The notes: a model not told the origin generated them from the letters alone. Shown: positions 7,365 to 17,108, numbered from the stretch's first letter. The stretch: DNA of 64,000 nucleotides from Gelidibacter pelagius (GCF_017581925.1 NZ_JAGEVG010000004.1:181473-245472); one strand, 5' to 3'. Numbers and translations are program-made.

Positions 7365-9566
7365 ATGAGTAAAGAAGAAATTGACTTACATGCAGCACTA
7401 AAAAAATACTTTGGATTTTCTAAATTCAAGGGTCTTCAGGAAAGCGTTATTAAGAGTTTGGTTAAAGGAGACGATACTTTTGTTATTATGCCAACAGGAG
7501 GTGGAAAGTCGTTGTGCTATCAATTACCTGCATTGATAAAAGAAGGCACCGCAATTATAGTATCACCTTTAATTGCACTAATGAAAAATCAGGTGGACGC
7601 TATTAGAGCTGTATCACAACATGAGGGCGTTGCCCATGTGTTGAATTCATCATTGAACAAAACTGAAATTAAACAGGTTAAAGAGGACATAAAAAGCGGG
7701 ATTACAAAACTGCTTTATGTTGCTCCAGAATCATTGACCAAAGAAGAGAATGTTGAATTTTTAAGGTCCGTGACCATTTCGTTTATGGCTGTTGATGAGG
7801 CGCATTGTATTAGTGAGTGGGGACATGATTTCAGGCCAGAATATAGAAATCTTAGACATATAATAAAGCGTATTGGAGATAATATTCCCATCATTGGGTT
7901 GACTGCTACTGCTACGCCTAAGGTTCAGGAAGACATTCTTAAAAGTTTGGACATTACCGGAGCCAATACATTTAAAGCGTCTTTTAATAGGCCAAACCTT
8001 TATTATGAAGTCCGACCAAAAACAAAGAATGTAGATTCTGATATTATCAGATTTGTGAAACAGAATGATGGAAAGTCGGGAATTATCTATTGTTTGAGTC
8101 GCAAACGTGTTGAAGAACTGGCTCAGGTGTTACAAGTCAACGGGATTAAGGCGGTGCCTTATCACGCCGGATTGGATGCAAAAACCAGAGTGAGACATCA
8201 GGATATGTTTTTGATGGAAGATGTGGATGTGGTGGTTGCTACTATTGCGTTTGGAATGGGCATCGATAAACCCGACGTTCGTTTTGTAATCCATCATGAT
8301 ATTCCTAAAAGTATAGAAAGTTATTATCAAGAAACAGGTCGTGCGGGACGTGACGGTGGAGAAGGTCATTGTTTGGCCTTTTATGCCTACAAAGATATTG
8401 AGAAACTGGAGAAATTTATGGCGGGTAAACCTGTTGCCGAACAGGAGATTGGACACGCTTTACTTCAGGAAGTGGTTGCTTTTGCCGAAAGTTCATTGTC
8501 GAGGAGGAAATTTATTCTCCATTATTTCGGGGAAGAGTTTGACAACGAAACGGGTGATGGTGGTGATATGGACGATAATGTTCGCTATCCTAAAAAGCAA
8601 TTTGAAGCACAGGACGATGTTGTCATTTTGTTGGAGACCGTAGATCAGACCAACGATAAATATAAATCGAAGGATTTGGTACACGTCATTACCGGGAAAT
8701 CGAATGCATTGATTGCATCCCATAGAACTGATACGATGCCATTTTTTGGTGTTGGAAAAGATAAGGATAAGCGCTATTGGATGGCATTGATCCGTCAGGT
8801 ATTGGTGGCAGGACTATTGAAAAAGGATATTGAAACTTATGGTGTTCTGCGCTTGATGGATAGTGGGAGAGAATTCTTAAAATCGCCTACGTCATTCATG
8901 ATGTCGGAAGATCATGTGTTTGACGAGACTACGGATGAGGGGATCATTACAGCTTCAAAAGGTGAAGGTGCTGTGGCTGATGAACAACTGATGGCCATGT
9001 TGAAAGATTTAAGAAAACGAAATGCCAAAAGAATAGGGGTACCTCCGTTTGTTATTTTTCAGGATCCTTCTTTGGAAGATATGGCTCTGAAATATCCGAT
9101 TACCTTAGAGGAGTTGAGTAATGTTCATGGGGTAGGAGATGGGAAAGCAAAAAAATACGGTAAGGATTTTATTGCCCTTATTGCAGAATATGTTGAGGAA
9201 AATGATATCATCAGACCAGACGACTTGGTGGTCAAGAGTACGGGTAGCAATTCGGCTTTAAAACTCTATATTATACAGAATGTCGACCGTAAATTACCTT
9301 TGGATGATATTGCGTCAGCTAAAGGGATGAATATGAAGGATTTTATTAAAGAATTGGAAGCTATAGTCTATTCTGGGACTAAATTGAACATTAGTTATTG
9401 GATTGATGATATTTTGGACGAAGAGCAGCAAGAAGAAATCCATGATTATTTTATGGAATCAAAAACCGATAAAATTGATGTGGCGATAGATGAATTTGAT
9501 GGCGATTACGACGATGAGGAATTACGATTATACCGAATTAAATTTATTAGTGAAGTGGCGAATTGA
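7365..9566 (+). CDS. recQ: ATP-dependent DNA helicase RecQ
   Basis: The protein has 733 residues. The helicase core has Walker A PTGGGKS at about 43-49, the DEAH box at Asp144-His147 within AVDEAHCISEWGHDFRPEY, motif III GLTATATP, and motif VI YYQETGRAGRDG at about 320-331. The RQC region follows, and an HRDC-like domain lies near 560-640 (EQLMAMLKDLRKRNAKR, then PITLEELSNVHGVG). RecQ unwinds DNA 3' to 5' in recombination repair and at stalled forks. Unusually, the RQC zinc site, normally four cysteines, is absent: the equivalent stretch at about 376-405 reads SSLSRRKFILHYFGEEFD then GDGGDMDDN with no cysteine. This may be a lineage feature of Bacteroidota RecQ. The start is the ATG behind a good candidate promoter. 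Confidence 0.95.
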   Translation: MSKEEIDLHAALKKYFGFSKFKGLQESVIKSLVKGDDTFVIMPTGGGKSLCYQLPALIKEGTAIIVSPLIALMKNQVDAIRAVSQHEGVAHVLNSSLNKTEIKQVKEDIKSGITKLLYVAPESLTKEENVEFLRSVTISFMAVDEAHCISEWGHDFRPEYRNLRHIIKRIGDNIPIIGLTATATPKVQEDILKSLDITGANTFKASFNRPNLYYEVRPKTKNVDSDIIRFVKQNDGKSGIIYCLSRKRVEELAQVLQVNGIKAVPYHAGLDAKTRVRHQDMFLMEDVDVVVATIAFGMGIDKPDVRFVIHHDIPKSIESYYQETGRAGRDGGEGHCLAFYAYKDIEKLEKFMAGKPVAEQEIGHALLQEVVAFAESSLSRRKFILHYFGEEFDNETGDGGDMDDNVRYPKKQFEAQDDVVILLETVDQTNDKYKSKDLVHVITGKSNALIASHRTDTMPFFGVGKDKDKRYWMALIRQVLVAGLLKKDIETYGVLRLMDSGREFLKSPTSFMMSEDHVFDETTDEGIITASKGEGAVADEQLMAMLKDLRKRNAKRIGVPPFVIFQDPSLEDMALKYPITLEELSNVHGVGDGKAKKYGKDFIALIAEYVEENDIIRPDDLVVKSTGSNSALKLYIIQNVDRKLPLDDIASAKGMNMKDFIKELEAIVYSGTKLNISYWIDDILDEEQQEEIHDYFMESKTDKIDVAIDEFDGDYDDEELRLYRIKFISEVAN

Positions 9567-9810
9567 GATATCAGTGGGTAGTTGGCAGTCAGCAGTAGGC
9601 AGGCTCAGTTATTTGTTGAAAAGTGGGTAGAAGGTAGCTGTCGGAAGGCGGTTGTCAGTTTTCGGTTGTCAGTTTTAAGTGATAATTTGGATGGTTCTAA
9701 GTCTCATTTTCAGTTTGCTGTCATCACAAAAATACCGGACAAGGAAGCTTTTATTCTCTTTTCTCTATGGGAAACTCCATAAAATTCTGTGTCTCGCTCC
9801 GAAATAACTT
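9567..9810. repeat. Intergenic CAGT-type repeat tract
   Basis: Between convergent recQ and the next gene the DNA holds degenerate repeats of the type GTTGGCAGTCAGCAGTAGGCAG (9580-9605) and GCGGTTGTCAGTTTTCGGTTGTCAG (9649-9673). A 66-codon reading frame here consists of this repeat and is not a credible gene. The same words occur at 11615-11660 and 24685-24745. Confidence 0.55.
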
Positions 9811-10281
9811 TTATTCTTCCTCCTCTTTCGTATTTTCTATAATATCGAAAACTATTTTTTCTTTTTTAGCTGAAAGTTCAAGAGACTGAATTTTCGATCT
9901 ACTGATTTTTGGGAGGTCTTCTTCATCAATTTCAAAATCAATGGCCGTAATATTTCGGTTAGGAACGGCAGAGGACTCAGAATTCAATTCGAGCATATCC
10001 GATTTTAGTTCCAATTTAAAACCCTCTCCATTTATAATCAGTTTTGCGCCTTTAAACGTTTTAATCTTAAAAGTGCCAATAATGATGGTTTTAAAATAAT
10101 GGTAACCAGCTAATTCGCTCATTCCAGCGTACATGACGTTGGTATTTGACATCGCAAAAGGCGCACCTTCAACATCATTAATAATAGCTTCAGTATAGGT
10201 GTTGTCATGTTGTTCTTCAACAGATTTATTAGTGCCAAAAGCAGCCTTTAACTTGGTAATCGAAAATTTCATGGAATTCAA
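9811..10281 (-). CDS. Conserved hypothetical protein, 156 residues
   Basis: I do not recognise this protein. It has no signal peptide or membrane segment and begins MNSMKFSITKLKAAFGTNKS; the second Met (residue 4) could be the real start. The middle has regular alternating hydrophobic positions (YHYFKTIIIGTFKIKTFKG, then KLIINGEGFKLELKSDMLEL), suggesting a beta-rich fold. The C-terminal half is acidic (DFEIDEEDLPKI, and an EEEE end). Codon use looks like that of its neighbours, and the frame is long and clean, so it is probably real. It stands alone, convergent with recQ, so context gives no hint of its role. Confidence 0.7.
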   Translation of the reverse strand: MNSMKFSITKLKAAFGTNKSVEEQHDNTYTEAIINDVEGAPFAMSNTNVMYAGMSELAGYHYFKTIIIGTFKIKTFKGAKLIINGEGFKLELKSDMLELNSESSAVPNRNITAIDFEIDEEDLPKISRSKIQSLELSAKKEKIVFDIIENTKEEEE

Positions 10282-10610
10282 TTTTTTGTAAAACTAAGCT
10301 TATCGCAAGGAAATTCCAAGTTCCGAGTTCCGAGTTTCCCACCTCCGCTTCGCTTCCCGCATATACAAAAGTTTCGGGCAAGCAGGTTTCGCGTTTCCAC
10401 TATCAATTTCATTTTCATTTTCAACTTCAACCTCCTTCCTGCCCTTTGTATGTGCCGAATGCTAATTCCTCATGCCTAATCCCTAACCTGCCCGCCAGAA
10501 CGGACTTATTTGGGTAGGAAAAAGTACGTTCGGGCAGGTCCTAAATCCCTAATCCCTCATCCCATTTCCTGCCAACAATTAATTATCTTTGTGCAAAACA
10601 AACCACTACC
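10282..10610. repeat. Intergenic region with word repeats and a GC-rich hairpin
   Basis: This gap contains TTCCGAGTTCCGAGTTTCCC (from about 10318), word repeats such as CTAATTCCTCATGCCTAATC and CTAAATCCCTAATCCCTCATC, and an inverted repeat. ACCTGCCCG at 10486-10494 (then CCAGAACG) pairs with CGTTCGGGCAGGT at 10527-10539. No gene is seen. A -7 element for the next gene lies at 10584-10591. Confidence 0.5.
10584..10591 (+). promoter_or_regulatory. Candidate -7 element of the lipoate ligase gene
   Basis: TATCTTTG is an exact match to TAnnTTTG and lies 19 nt before the ATG at 10611. No clear -33 TTTG is seen at the usual distance. Confidence 0.5.
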
Positions 10611-11612
10611 ATGATTTTTATAGAAAATGAAGGCAATACCAATCCGAAGCTAAACTTGGCCTTGGAGGAATATGCACTGCGAAATTTTAGTGCTGAGAAC
10701 GATTATCTGCTGTTTTATATCAATGAACCTTCCATCATTATAGGCCGTAATCAAAATACATTGGAGGAGATCAACCACAATTATGTTGAGGAAAACAACA
10801 TTCATATTGTAAGACGAATTTCTGGTGGGGGCGCGGTATATCATGATTTTGGCAATCTCAACTTTAGTTTCATTACCAATCACGATGTCAAAAGTTTGAG
10901 TAATTTCAAAAAGTTCACGGCTCCAGTCATTAAGGTTTTGAACGGTTTGGGATTGAATGCCGAATTGAAAGGTCGGAATGACATTGAGGTGGATGACAAA
11001 AAGATCTCCGGAACAGCTCAGTTTTCTACGGGCAAGCGGATGGTCAGTCACGGGACTTTATTGTATAATACAGATTTAGGTGAAGTTGCCAATGCACTGA
11101 ACGTAAAAATGAGTAAAATTCAATCCAAAGGCCATAAATCGGTGCGAAGTCGCGTCGCTAACATCACAGAATTTTTAAATGACCCATTGAAAATTGAGGA
11201 TTTTCGACAGTTATTACTCGAGGGCCTCTACGATCAAAGTGAAGCTTTTGAAAGCTACCATCTCACGGCTGACGAATGGAAAGCAGTTCACCAATTAAAG
11301 GAAGAAAAGTATGATACCTGGGATTGGAACTATGGCCGTTCTCCAAAATTCAACATTCAACGCAGCAAACGTTTTGCTATTGGAGAAATTGATCTCCGAA
11401 TATTCGTTGAGAAAGGACATATTACAGAATTTAAGGTTTTTGGAGATTTCTTTGGAAAAGAGCCTGTAGAAAATCTTGAAAAACTACTTAGTGGCGCTCG
11501 TTATGACCAAGCAGATATTATAGAATTACTGAAAGAGATCGAGATAAATGAGTACTTTGGAGATATTTCAAAAGACGATTTTATCGCATTGATCTATGGG
11601 GAGGATGAGTGA
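10611..11612 (+). CDS. lplA: Lipoate-protein ligase
   Basis: The protein has 333 residues. The BPL/LplA catalytic domain shows RRISGGGAVYHD at 68-79, the lipoate-binding loop, then NLNFSFI, and NDIEVDDKKISGTAQ, where the conserved lysine binds the lipoyl-AMP phosphate. An accessory C-terminal domain (about 245-333) includes WDWNYGRSPKFNIQRSKRF, as in two-domain LplA enzymes. The enzyme activates free lipoate with ATP and attaches it to the lysine of E2 subunits and GcvH in the cytoplasm. The gene is monocistronic by spacing. The start ATG sits 19 nt behind an exact TATCTTTG element. Confidence 0.93.
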   Translation: MIFIENEGNTNPKLNLALEEYALRNFSAENDYLLFYINEPSIIIGRNQNTLEEINHNYVEENNIHIVRRISGGGAVYHDFGNLNFSFITNHDVKSLSNFKKFTAPVIKVLNGLGLNAELKGRNDIEVDDKKISGTAQFSTGKRMVSHGTLLYNTDLGEVANALNVKMSKIQSKGHKSVRSRVANITEFLNDPLKIEDFRQLLLEGLYDQSEAFESYHLTADEWKAVHQLKEEKYDTWDWNYGRSPKFNIQRSKRFAIGEIDLRIFVEKGHITEFKVFGDFFGKEPVENLEKLLSGARYDQADIIELLKEIEINEYFGDISKDDFIALIYGEDE

Positions 11613-12133
11613 TTTTTTGGCAGTCGGCAGTCGGCAGTCGGCAGTTTGCAGTTGGAAGTTAATGGGGCAGTTTATCGGTCGGAAGCTTTTTTGCGCTACG
11701 CTTATAAAACTCTTTTCGGCAGATGATTTTGAATAAGTCGCATAGTGTTTCTATAAATGTTTGAGCCAAGAACCTGCCCGTACGTTCAGGCGGGTGCACG
11801 AATAATTGTTTTTTTTTATATTTTACCAGCTATTTCACGAAGTAGTCTTTCAATCTACCAATATAAAACAATGGATTTTCAAACATAGGAGTGGTGTGAT
11901 AGTTTTTATCTCCTGACATCTTTTGTCTATTGACTAAATATTCCAATTTCCGACTGACTACTAATTACTACTTACTGCTGACTGAAGAATGCTGACTGAA
12001 GACTAAATACTACCCACTACCCACTAAAAACCGTCAACTTCTCTTTTAATAACTTCGTGTATAATTAAAAAAAAAATCCTTCGTTATAGCTTTAAGATTC
12101 AAGTATCTTTGATCGTCAAAAAAAACAAATTTA
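11613..12133. repeat. Long repeat-rich gap
   Basis: No gene is supported. It opens with three and a half copies of GGCAGTC (11618-11650). A GC-rich hairpin follows, ACCTGCCCG at 11772-11780 opposite CAGGCGGGT at 11787-11795. Near 11950-12025 there is a tract of words such as ACTACTTACTGCTGACTGAAG and CTACCCACTACCCAC. A candidate -7 element TATCTTTG at 12104-12111 serves the next gene. Confidence 0.5.
12104..12111 (+). promoter_or_regulatory. Candidate -7 element of the TPR gene
   Basis: TATCTTTG matches TAnnTTTG exactly and lies 22 nt before the ATG at 12134. The -33 box is not clear. Confidence 0.45.
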
Positions 12134-15100
12134 ATGCTTAATAAAAAACTCTCACTTTTAGTAGGTTTCCTATTACTTATAGGACATACTTACGCGCAAC
12201 AATCGGCAACTTATACCAATGAACTTGTTGATTATCAAAAAGCACTTACGTTATATAACAACAAACAATATCAAGCAGCACAAAGTATGTTTGATAAGGT
12301 GAAAGATGCGACCGATAATGAACAGTTGATTGCTGATTGCACCTACTACTACGCAAATTGTGCAGTGCGGCTCAACCAGATTAACGCCGATGCGCTTATT
12401 GAGGACTTTGTTGAAAAACATCCAACCAGTACCAAACGGAATTCTGCGTTTATGGATGTAGCCGACTATTACTTTGATAGCGGAAGATACGCCCATGCCA
12501 GAAAATGGTATGAAAAAGTTGACGAAGGTAGTATTGGTGCTGCTGAACGGGATCGATTCTCGTTCAATTACGGCTACAGCCTGTATTCAACAAAGGACCA
12601 GGCGGAAGCACAAAAATATTTTAATCGTGTCGTGAATTCGAAGGAATATGGCTCACAAGCCAAATATTATATCGGATTTATGGCTTACGAAGGTGACGAT
12701 TATGATCGGGCCAATGAATATTTTGAACAAGTCAGCGATAATGAAAAATATCAAGAGAAACTTTCATACTACCAAGCGGATTTGAACTTTAAGCTCGGCA
12801 AATTTGAAGAGGCAATAAAGCTTGCCGAAGCACAAATGAAAAAGAGCAATCCGAGTGAAAAGTCGGAATTGTCTAAAATCATTGGCGAAAGTTATTTCAA
12901 CCTCCAAAAATATAAGGAAGCCATTCCATATTTGACCGCATATAACGGTAAAAGAGGAAAATGGAGCAATACCGATTATTACCAATTGGGTTACGCCTAT
13001 TACAAGCAAAATGATTTTGAGAAAGCCATTTCTGAATTCAATAAAATAATTGGGGGGAATGATAGTGTCGCACAAAATGCATACTACCATTTAGGTGAAA
13101 GCTATGTCAATTTGGACAAAAAACAAGAAGCATTGAATGCGTTTAGAAATGCTTCTCAAATGGATTATGATCTTAAAATCCAAGAAGATGCTTGGTTGAA
13201 CTATGCAAAGTTGAGTTATGAAATAGGAAATCCATACCAATCGGTGCCGCAGGTGCTGACCAGTTATTTGGAGAAATATCCACAAACTGCAAGCAAAGCT
13301 GAAATTGAAACCTTATTGATTGACTCTTATATCACCTCAAAAAATTATAAGGAAGCCTTAAGATTGTTGGAAGGTAAAAACAGCTTTGAAAATAAAGTCG
13401 CTTATCAAAAGGTTGCTTTTTACAGAGGAATTGAAGTGTATAATGAAGGCGATTATAGATCAGCAAAAAACCTGTTTGAAAAATCCTTAAAGGAACCACG
13501 TGACGCAAAATTTACCGCAAGAGCCACGTTTTGGAAAGCAGAATCTGATTATAATATTGGGAATTATGATGAGGCCTTAATCGGTTTTAGACAGTTTAAA
13601 CAACAAAATGAAGCTGCTACAACACCAGAGATGACCAACATCGATTATAATTTGGGCTATACCTATTTCAAACAGAAAAATTATTCAAAATCGACCGAAC
13701 ATTTCAAAACATTTGTCAACCAAAGTAAGGATGATAAATTGCGATTGAATGACGCTTATTTGAGATTGGCAGATGGTTATTTTGTATCGTCTGATTATAA
13801 GGATGCGATTGGCGCTTATGATAAAGCCATCGCCCTTAAACAAATTGAACCTGATTATGCCGATTTTCAAAAAGCGATGAGTTATGGCTATATCGGACAG
13901 GATAATACAAAGATCCAGGAACTGAACAGTTTTATAAACAGATACAGCAAATCGTCTTTAAGAGATGATGCGATGTATGAATTGGCAAATTCTTATGTGA
14001 AAGCCAATCAGAATGATAAAGCGATTGCCATGTATGACCGATTGAATTCGGAGTACAAGAATTCTGTGTTCATTTCGAGATCAATTTTGAGACAAGGTCT
14101 TATTTATTACAATGCTGGTCAAAACGAACAAGCTTTGAACAAATTTAAAAACGTTGCCAGAAATTATCCAAGTAGTGAAGAAGCCGTTCAAGCAGTATCC
14201 ACATCCCGATTGATTTATATTGATACGGGAAGGGTTGACGAATATGCGGCCTGGGTGAAAACTTTGGATTTTGTTGAAGTGACCGATGCTGATTTGGACA
14301 ATACCACTTACTTGGCGGCAGAAAAACAATATTTGGAAAACAAGACTGATAATGCCATCAAACAATTTAATGGGTACCTAAATCAATTTCCTAATGGGAT
14401 GCATGCTTTAAAATCGCACTTTTATTTAGGGGAATTATATACTAAAAAATCCTTGCCAGAAACTGCACAACCACATTATGAGTTTGTAGTTAACAGACCT
14501 AAAAGTGAATATACGGAGCAAGCCATCGTCAAACTATCAGAGATTTATTTGAACGGTTCACAATGGAACAAAGCCATTCCGCTGTTAAAGCAATTGGAAA
14601 TAGAAGCCAATTATCCACAGAACATCATTTATGCACAGTCTAACCTGATGAATGCCTACTACCAACAGGAGAAATACAAGGACGCAGAAAGTTATGCTGA
14701 AAAGGTGTTATCAGGATCCAAATTAGATAATAAGGTTAAAAGTGACGCACAGATCATTATTGCGCGTTCTGCCATTAAAACGGGGAATGAATCTAAAGCG
14801 AAATCAGCATACGCCACAGTTGAAAAAATAGCCACAGGCGCTTTGGCTGCTGAAGCTTTGTATTACAACGCCTACTTTAAAAACAAGGAAGGTGATTACG
14901 AAGCTTCTAATGCAACCACTCAGAAATTGGCTAAAGATTACGGAAGTTACAAATACTTCAGTGCAAAAGGTCTGGTGCTTATGGCCAAGAATTTTTATGC
15001 ACTTAAAGATGCGTTCCAAGCCACTTATATTTTGGAGAGTGTAATTACAAACTTCCCCGAATTTAAAGATGTGGTTCAGGAAGCACAAGCGCAACTCAGT

Positions 15101-15154
15101 AACATTAAAGCACAAGAAGCAAAAACAAATTCATCAATCACAACAGAAAACTAA
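12134..15154 (+). CDS. Large periplasmic tetratricopeptide-repeat protein
   Basis: The protein has 1006 residues. A signal peptide (KKLSLLVGFLLLIGHTYAQQ) is followed by TPR-like helical repeats over nearly the whole length. Examples of the motif are YYQLGYAYYKQNDFEKAISEF, FYRGIEVYNEGDYRSAKNLF and YDEALIGFRQFKQQ. Such a solenoid acts as a protein-binding scaffold in the periplasm. No catalytic motif is visible. The next gene, 102 bp downstream on the same strand, encodes a TonB-receptor-like barrel without a plug, and the two probably form one unit in the envelope. I infer a role in outer membrane assembly or transport, but the partner is unknown. Length and a -7 element 22 nt upstream support the start. 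Confidence 0.85.
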   Translation: MLNKKLSLLVGFLLLIGHTYAQQSATYTNELVDYQKALTLYNNKQYQAAQSMFDKVKDATDNEQLIADCTYYYANCAVRLNQINADALIEDFVEKHPTSTKRNSAFMDVADYYFDSGRYAHARKWYEKVDEGSIGAAERDRFSFNYGYSLYSTKDQAEAQKYFNRVVNSKEYGSQAKYYIGFMAYEGDDYDRANEYFEQVSDNEKYQEKLSYYQADLNFKLGKFEEAIKLAEAQMKKSNPSEKSELSKIIGESYFNLQKYKEAIPYLTAYNGKRGKWSNTDYYQLGYAYYKQNDFEKAISEFNKIIGGNDSVAQNAYYHLGESYVNLDKKQEALNAFRNASQMDYDLKIQEDAWLNYAKLSYEIGNPYQSVPQVLTSYLEKYPQTASKAEIETLLIDSYITSKNYKEALRLLEGKNSFENKVAYQKVAFYRGIEVYNEGDYRSAKNLFEKSLKEPRDAKFTARATFWKAESDYNIGNYDEALIGFRQFKQQNEAATTPEMTNIDYNLGYTYFKQKNYSKSTEHFKTFVNQSKDDKLRLNDAYLRLADGYFVSSDYKDAIGAYDKAIALKQIEPDYADFQKAMSYGYIGQDNTKIQELNSFINRYSKSSLRDDAMYELANSYVKANQNDKAIAMYDRLNSEYKNSVFISRSILRQGLIYYNAGQNEQALNKFKNVARNYPSSEEAVQAVSTSRLIYIDTGRVDEYAAWVKTLDFVEVTDADLDNTTYLAAEKQYLENKTDNAIKQFNGYLNQFPNGMHALKSHFYLGELYTKKSLPETAQPHYEFVVNRPKSEYTEQAIVKLSEIYLNGSQWNKAIPLLKQLEIEANYPQNIIYAQSNLMNAYYQQEKYKDAESYAEKVLSGSKLDNKVKSDAQIIIARSAIKTGNESKAKSAYATVEKIATGALAAEALYYNAYFKNKEGDYEASNATTQKLAKDYGSYKYFSAKGLVLMAKNFYALKDAFQATYILESVITNFPEFKDVVQEAQAQLSNIKAQEAKTNSSITTEN

Positions 15155-15256
15155 ATTCCTGTCAAGGCAACGTTTTCTGGAATATTTCTCGATTATGAAT
15201 GTCAGTAACGGTTGGAATTTGGAATTTTATTTTTGGAAATTAACACGAAATAAACA

Positions 15257-16993
15257 ATGCTAAAACAAATCAAATATATTTCCCTCATCGCAGTTCTGAT
15301 AAGCACTGCATCTTTTGCACAAGAACGCACAAAAGACACTTTGGATTCTGAAGTGGTCAATGTTGTCAAACCTTATACGCCAACGGTTGCAGATGCCTTT
15401 AAAATAAAGGAAACTCCAGTGCTGGACGATGATGTCAATACCACGAAAAAAGAGATTAAATACAATATTTTTTCAATTCCCGTGGCGTCAACATTTACTC
15501 CGGCAAAAGGAAAAGCGGCCACGGTCAACAGGCCTAAAGCGGTTAAATTATATGATAATTATGCCACCTTGGGTGTCGGCACCTACACCACGGTTTTGGG
15601 CGAAGTGTATTTAAATCATGAGTTGGGTAGAGGAGAGAATGTAGGTGGCTATTTTACGCACCATTCCTCGAGTGGTGGTATTGATGGCGTACTTTTGGAC
15701 GATGATTTTATTGACACCAAGCTGAATGTGAATTACAGTCAACGCCTTAGAGATCTGTCTTGGACTATAGAAGCTGGCGGTTTATTTCAAAAATACAATT
15801 GGTATGGCTTGCCGCAGCCTTATTTTGATGCTACAACGGCTGACACGCTAAATGTAAGTCACACATTTTATGGTGGAAATGTTGGGGCTAAAGTGAAGTT
15901 TCATGATTATCTAATTAATGATGCCAGTGCACGCTACAGAAGATTTGGCGACAACCAAGGTTCGGGTGAAAACCGCTTTGTGGTAAAAGCAACTGCAGAT
16001 ATCCCATTTCAGGATGAATTGATTTCTACCGAAGTTACTATCGATTATATCAACGGATCTTTTGATAGAAATTTTTATACGGACAATAAAATAAACTACG
16101 GCAACGTAAGTTTCGGAATTGCACCAAGTTATCAATTGACCCAAGATGATTTAACACTGAATTTAGGTGTGAATCTGGTATATAAGAATAATACGGGCGA
16201 TTTCGGAGCGAGTAAATTGCATATTTATCCTAATATTACGGCAACTTTCAGAGTGGTGGACGAGTTGATGATTGCTTTTGGCGGTCTTGAAGGTGGACTC
16301 CAACAACATTCATATTATGATTTTGCCCAAGAGAATCCATTTGTATCACCTACACTTTATATCAGTCCCACCGATCAAAAATACAATTTGTCAGCCGGCT
16401 TAAAAGGGAAATTGTCCAATAGCATAAGCTATAGCGTGAGCGGCCGTTATATGAATGAGTTTAATAAAGCCTTGTACACTTCAAACCCTGTTTTTATCGA
16501 AGCTACTGAGGATTATCAATATGGAAACTCCTTCGGAATAGTCCATGATGATGTCAAAACGTTTTCCTTTGGTGGTGAATTAAATGTCGATGTCAACCGA
16601 AATTTTAAATTGGGTGCCAAAGCCGAATATTTCTCCTATAGTTCCAGTAGCGAAGCAGAGGCATGGAATCTTCCAGATCTTAAAGCATCGTTATTTATGG
16701 ATTACCAAATTGACGAAAACTGGTTTGCTGGAGCAGGCTTGTTCTATGTAGGCGAACGCAAGGATCAGTTTTTGCAGTATAGTTACATTCAAGACATAAC
16801 GCCTATACAGGCAACCGTAACTTTGGATAGTTATTTTGATGCCAATGCTCACGTAGGCTATCGTTTTGATGACCAATTATCATTTTATGTAAAGGCCAAT
16901 AATATTGCAGATAAGAGATATCAACGCTGGATCAATACGCCAGTTCAAGGGATTCAGTTTTTAGCTGGAGCTACTTATCAATTTGATTTCTAA
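15257..16993 (+). CDS. TonB-dependent-receptor-like outer membrane barrel lacking a plug
   Basis: The protein has 578 residues. A signal peptide ends in STASFAQE. The following 70 residues (VVNVVKPYTPTVADAFKI, then IPVASTFTPAKGKAA) do not resemble a TonB plug or a carboxypeptidase-like domain. From about residue 95 on there are repeated amphipathic strands, and the end shows the receptor-like pattern YVKANNIADKRYQRW and a C-terminal aromatic (YQFDF). At under 600 residues it is short for a TonB receptor, which fits a barrel of the receptor family without a plug. Its pairing with the upstream TPR protein suggests a joint role in the outer membrane. A strong terminator follows. Confidence 0.8.
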   Translation: MLKQIKYISLIAVLISTASFAQERTKDTLDSEVVNVVKPYTPTVADAFKIKETPVLDDDVNTTKKEIKYNIFSIPVASTFTPAKGKAATVNRPKAVKLYDNYATLGVGTYTTVLGEVYLNHELGRGENVGGYFTHHSSSGGIDGVLLDDDFIDTKLNVNYSQRLRDLSWTIEAGGLFQKYNWYGLPQPYFDATTADTLNVSHTFYGGNVGAKVKFHDYLINDASARYRRFGDNQGSGENRFVVKATADIPFQDELISTEVTIDYINGSFDRNFYTDNKINYGNVSFGIAPSYQLTQDDLTLNLGVNLVYKNNTGDFGASKLHIYPNITATFRVVDELMIAFGGLEGGLQQHSYYDFAQENPFVSPTLYISPTDQKYNLSAGLKGKLSNSISYSVSGRYMNEFNKALYTSNPVFIEATEDYQYGNSFGIVHDDVKTFSFGGELNVDVNRNFKLGAKAEYFSYSSSSEAEAWNLPDLKASLFMDYQIDENWFAGAGLFYVGERKDQFLQYSYIQDITPIQATVTLDSYFDANAHVGYRFDDQLSFYVKANNIADKRYQRWINTPVQGIQFLAGATYQFDF

Positions 16994-17080
16994 AAATCCC
17001 TACGGAGTCAAATTCCTGCGGAGGCAGGAATCTCATGATGAGAAGTGAAAATTAGTTTATTCGACTACCACCAGAGCTTT

Positions 17081-17108
17081 AAAGCACCCAAATTTTGGGT
17101 GCTTTTTT
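17081..17108 (+). terminator. Strong intrinsic terminator
   Basis: AAAGCACCCAA at 17081-17091 pairs with TTGGGTGCTTT at 17095-17105, and a run of six T follows. It ends the TPR/barrel transcript. Confidence 0.85.

Noticed and set aside
9582..9782. A 66-codon plus-strand reading frame after recQ
   Set aside because: It is made largely of CAGT-type repeat DNA and has no protein-like pattern.
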